Below, piece after piece: positions 63,273 to 64,000 of a DNA stretch of 64,000 bases (positions are counted from its first letter, which is position 1; every line of letters begins with the position of its first letter). The notes beneath the pieces are model-generated. The model searched no databases and had not been told where the DNA came from. It saw only the letters and a list, made by a program, of their open reading frames with translations. Made by a program: the position numbers and the translations under genes. Source of the DNA: Desulforhabdus sp. TSK (lineage in GTDB: Bacteria > Desulfobacterota > Syntrophobacteria > Syntrophobacterales > Syntrophobacteraceae); assembly GCF_022836495.1 (NCBI RefSeq), contig NZ_BQXM01000015.1, positions 1 to 64,000 on the forward strand, given 5' to 3'.

Positions 63273-63782
63273 CTACCGCTTCCCGTCGGGTCTGCGATGG
63301 AGCGGCTTGCGCTCCTCTTTTTTCCGCATCCTCCCGGCATATGCCTCCCTGACACGCTCCAGAAGCGTTTCCATGTCGAAAGGGACCAGCAGGTCATCGA
63401 AGGCCCCTGCCTTCATGCCCTCGATGGAGAGCGACAGGGAGAGATCTTCCGACGGAGTCAGGAGGATGACTTCCGTGTGGGGACGTAAACGTTTGATTTC
63501 ACGCAGCAGAGCCAAACCACGTTTCTTGAGCCCCCCCAACCCCAGCAGGACGACATCCAAATCCATGCGCTGAATGATCCGCTTCGCCTCATTCTCTCCA
63601 CTCACATCGAACACCTGATGGTTTTCCATGCGCAAGCGCTCGGAGATGTTGCGGCGAAAGAGATCATCCATTTCGATGATGAGAAGTCTAGCTCCCTTGC
63701 TTTCAGGCAACCCGGTCTCTCCACCCTGCTCCCCATGCGTCGGGGAGCGCACGCACGCCTCTAGAAGCCCTTGATCATCCAT
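63273..63782 (-). CDS. Pseudo-receiver protein without phospho-acceptor, copy B
   Basis: This 169-residue receiver-like protein has G81 (DVVLLGLG) in place of the acceptor aspartate and V133 (LLVPFD) in place of the lysine, as in copy A. The retained fold core reads LLIIEMDDLFRRNISERL. The first 30 residues (MDDQGLLEACVRS, then polar) are unrelated to copy A's and probably flexible; a later start is possible. ATG 63782 follows GGGGGACTC. It is first in the operon after the leader hairpin. Confidence 0.87.
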   Translation of the reverse strand: MDDQGLLEACVRSPTHGEQGGETGLPESKGARLLIIEMDDLFRRNISERLRMENHQVFDVSGENEAKRIIQRMDLDVVLLGLGGLKKRGLALLREIKRLRPHTEVILLTPSEDLSLSLSIEGMKAGAFDDLLVPFDMETLLERVREAYAGRMRKKEERKPLHRRPDGKR

Positions 63783-63813
63783 CCAGAGTCCCCCAACATT
63801 CTTCTAAATGAAG

Positions 63814-63853
63814 AAAAAAGGGAACCGTGGTTCTTGACAGCCCACTGGCTCCC
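63814..63853 (-). terminator. Leader terminator/attenuator of module copy B
   Basis: On the minus strand GGGAGCC pairs with GGTTCCC (one G-T pair), with an inner GTGG/CCAC helix, followed by six T. It begins almost at the predicted sigma-54 start (about 63850), so the first about 40 nt of the transcript form it. It lies 31 bp before the pseudo-receiver ATG. Confidence 0.78.
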
Positions 63854-63860
63854 TTCTCAT

Positions 63861-63876
63861 GGCAAGGATTGTGCCA
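63861..63876 (-). promoter_or_regulatory. Sigma-54 promoter of module copy B
   Basis: On the minus strand the sequence is TGGCAC-AATCC-TTGCC, a near-consensus GG-N10-GC match. The start is expected near 63850. Upstream DNA (63877-64000) is AT-rich, typical of an enhancer-binding and bending region; it contains no gene. Confidence 0.84.
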
Positions 63877-64000
63877 TTAATAACAAAATAATTATTACAA
63901 ATACTTAACGCTGAACAAGAGAAAGATGCACGCAGAATGATCTAAAATGAAACATATTGTTACATTTGATTAAAATCAATATGAAACATAAAGATACAAT

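Noticed and set aside
1-64000. tRNA, rRNA and replication origin
   Set aside because: No cloverleaf with a TTCRANNC arm, no rRNA-like core sequence and no DnaA-box cluster or dnaA/parAB genes were seen by eye.

Overview
The window is a chromosomal segment of a GC-rich Gram-negative bacterium. The dense NtrC-type two-component regulation, three sigma-54 (GG-N10-GC) promoter matches, a TauE-like permease paired with a small exported protein, a DUF4881-type lipoprotein and many intergenic palindromes suggest a sulfate-reducing or syntrophic Desulfobacterota (former Deltaproteobacteria, Syntrophobacter-like). That assignment is inference from gene content. No rRNA or tRNA gene was found.

Region 1 (1-13.6 kb) is a complete type I-C CRISPR-Cas locus read on the minus strand: cas3-cas5c-cas8c(with an internal cas11c start)-cas7c-cas4-[DUF4160-DUF2442 pair]-cas1-cas2-leader-array. 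The array has 71 apparently identical 32-bp repeats and 70 spacers. The small-gene pair lies inside the adaptation genes. A 154-bp inverted-repeat element has landed between its two genes and duplicated the stop codon of one and the Shine-Dalgarno of the other.

Region 2 (14-40 kb) holds housekeeping and regulatory genes: a CBS protein, an NtrC-family regulator with its kinase, a PEP-synthase-like phosphotransferase, a CAAX-type membrane protease, a three-gene MukBEF/MksBEF-like condensin with no JetD/MksG nuclease beside it, a bacterial eRF1-like protein, a chemoreceptor, an astacin-like metallopeptidase, a TraB-family protein, and a sigma-54-driven TauE permease operon. Intergenic spaces are littered with at least three families of short inverted-repeat (MITE/REP-like) elements, several flanked by direct repeats.

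Region 3 (40-64 kb) is a signalling and transport island: three histidine kinases, one sigma-54 activator, many stand-alone receiver proteins, a ClC channel with CBS domains, and a tandem duplication of a receiver / CBS / DASS-permease / NhaD-like-permease module (copy A 51.1-57.0 kb, copy B 57.2-63.9 kb). Both copies begin at a sigma-54 promoter match, continue through a leader with terminator hairpins, and open with a pseudo-receiver that has lost its phospho-acceptor aspartate and conserved lysine. Copy A has a roughly 330-nt multi-hairpin leader RNA that I cannot assign to a known family. Copy B has an extra receiver and a universal stress protein. A 349-bp stretch identical between the copies, inside diverged flanks, points to gene conversion. 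The most promising undescribed items are this duplicated module with its leader RNA and pseudo-receivers, and the gene pair embedded in the cas operon.
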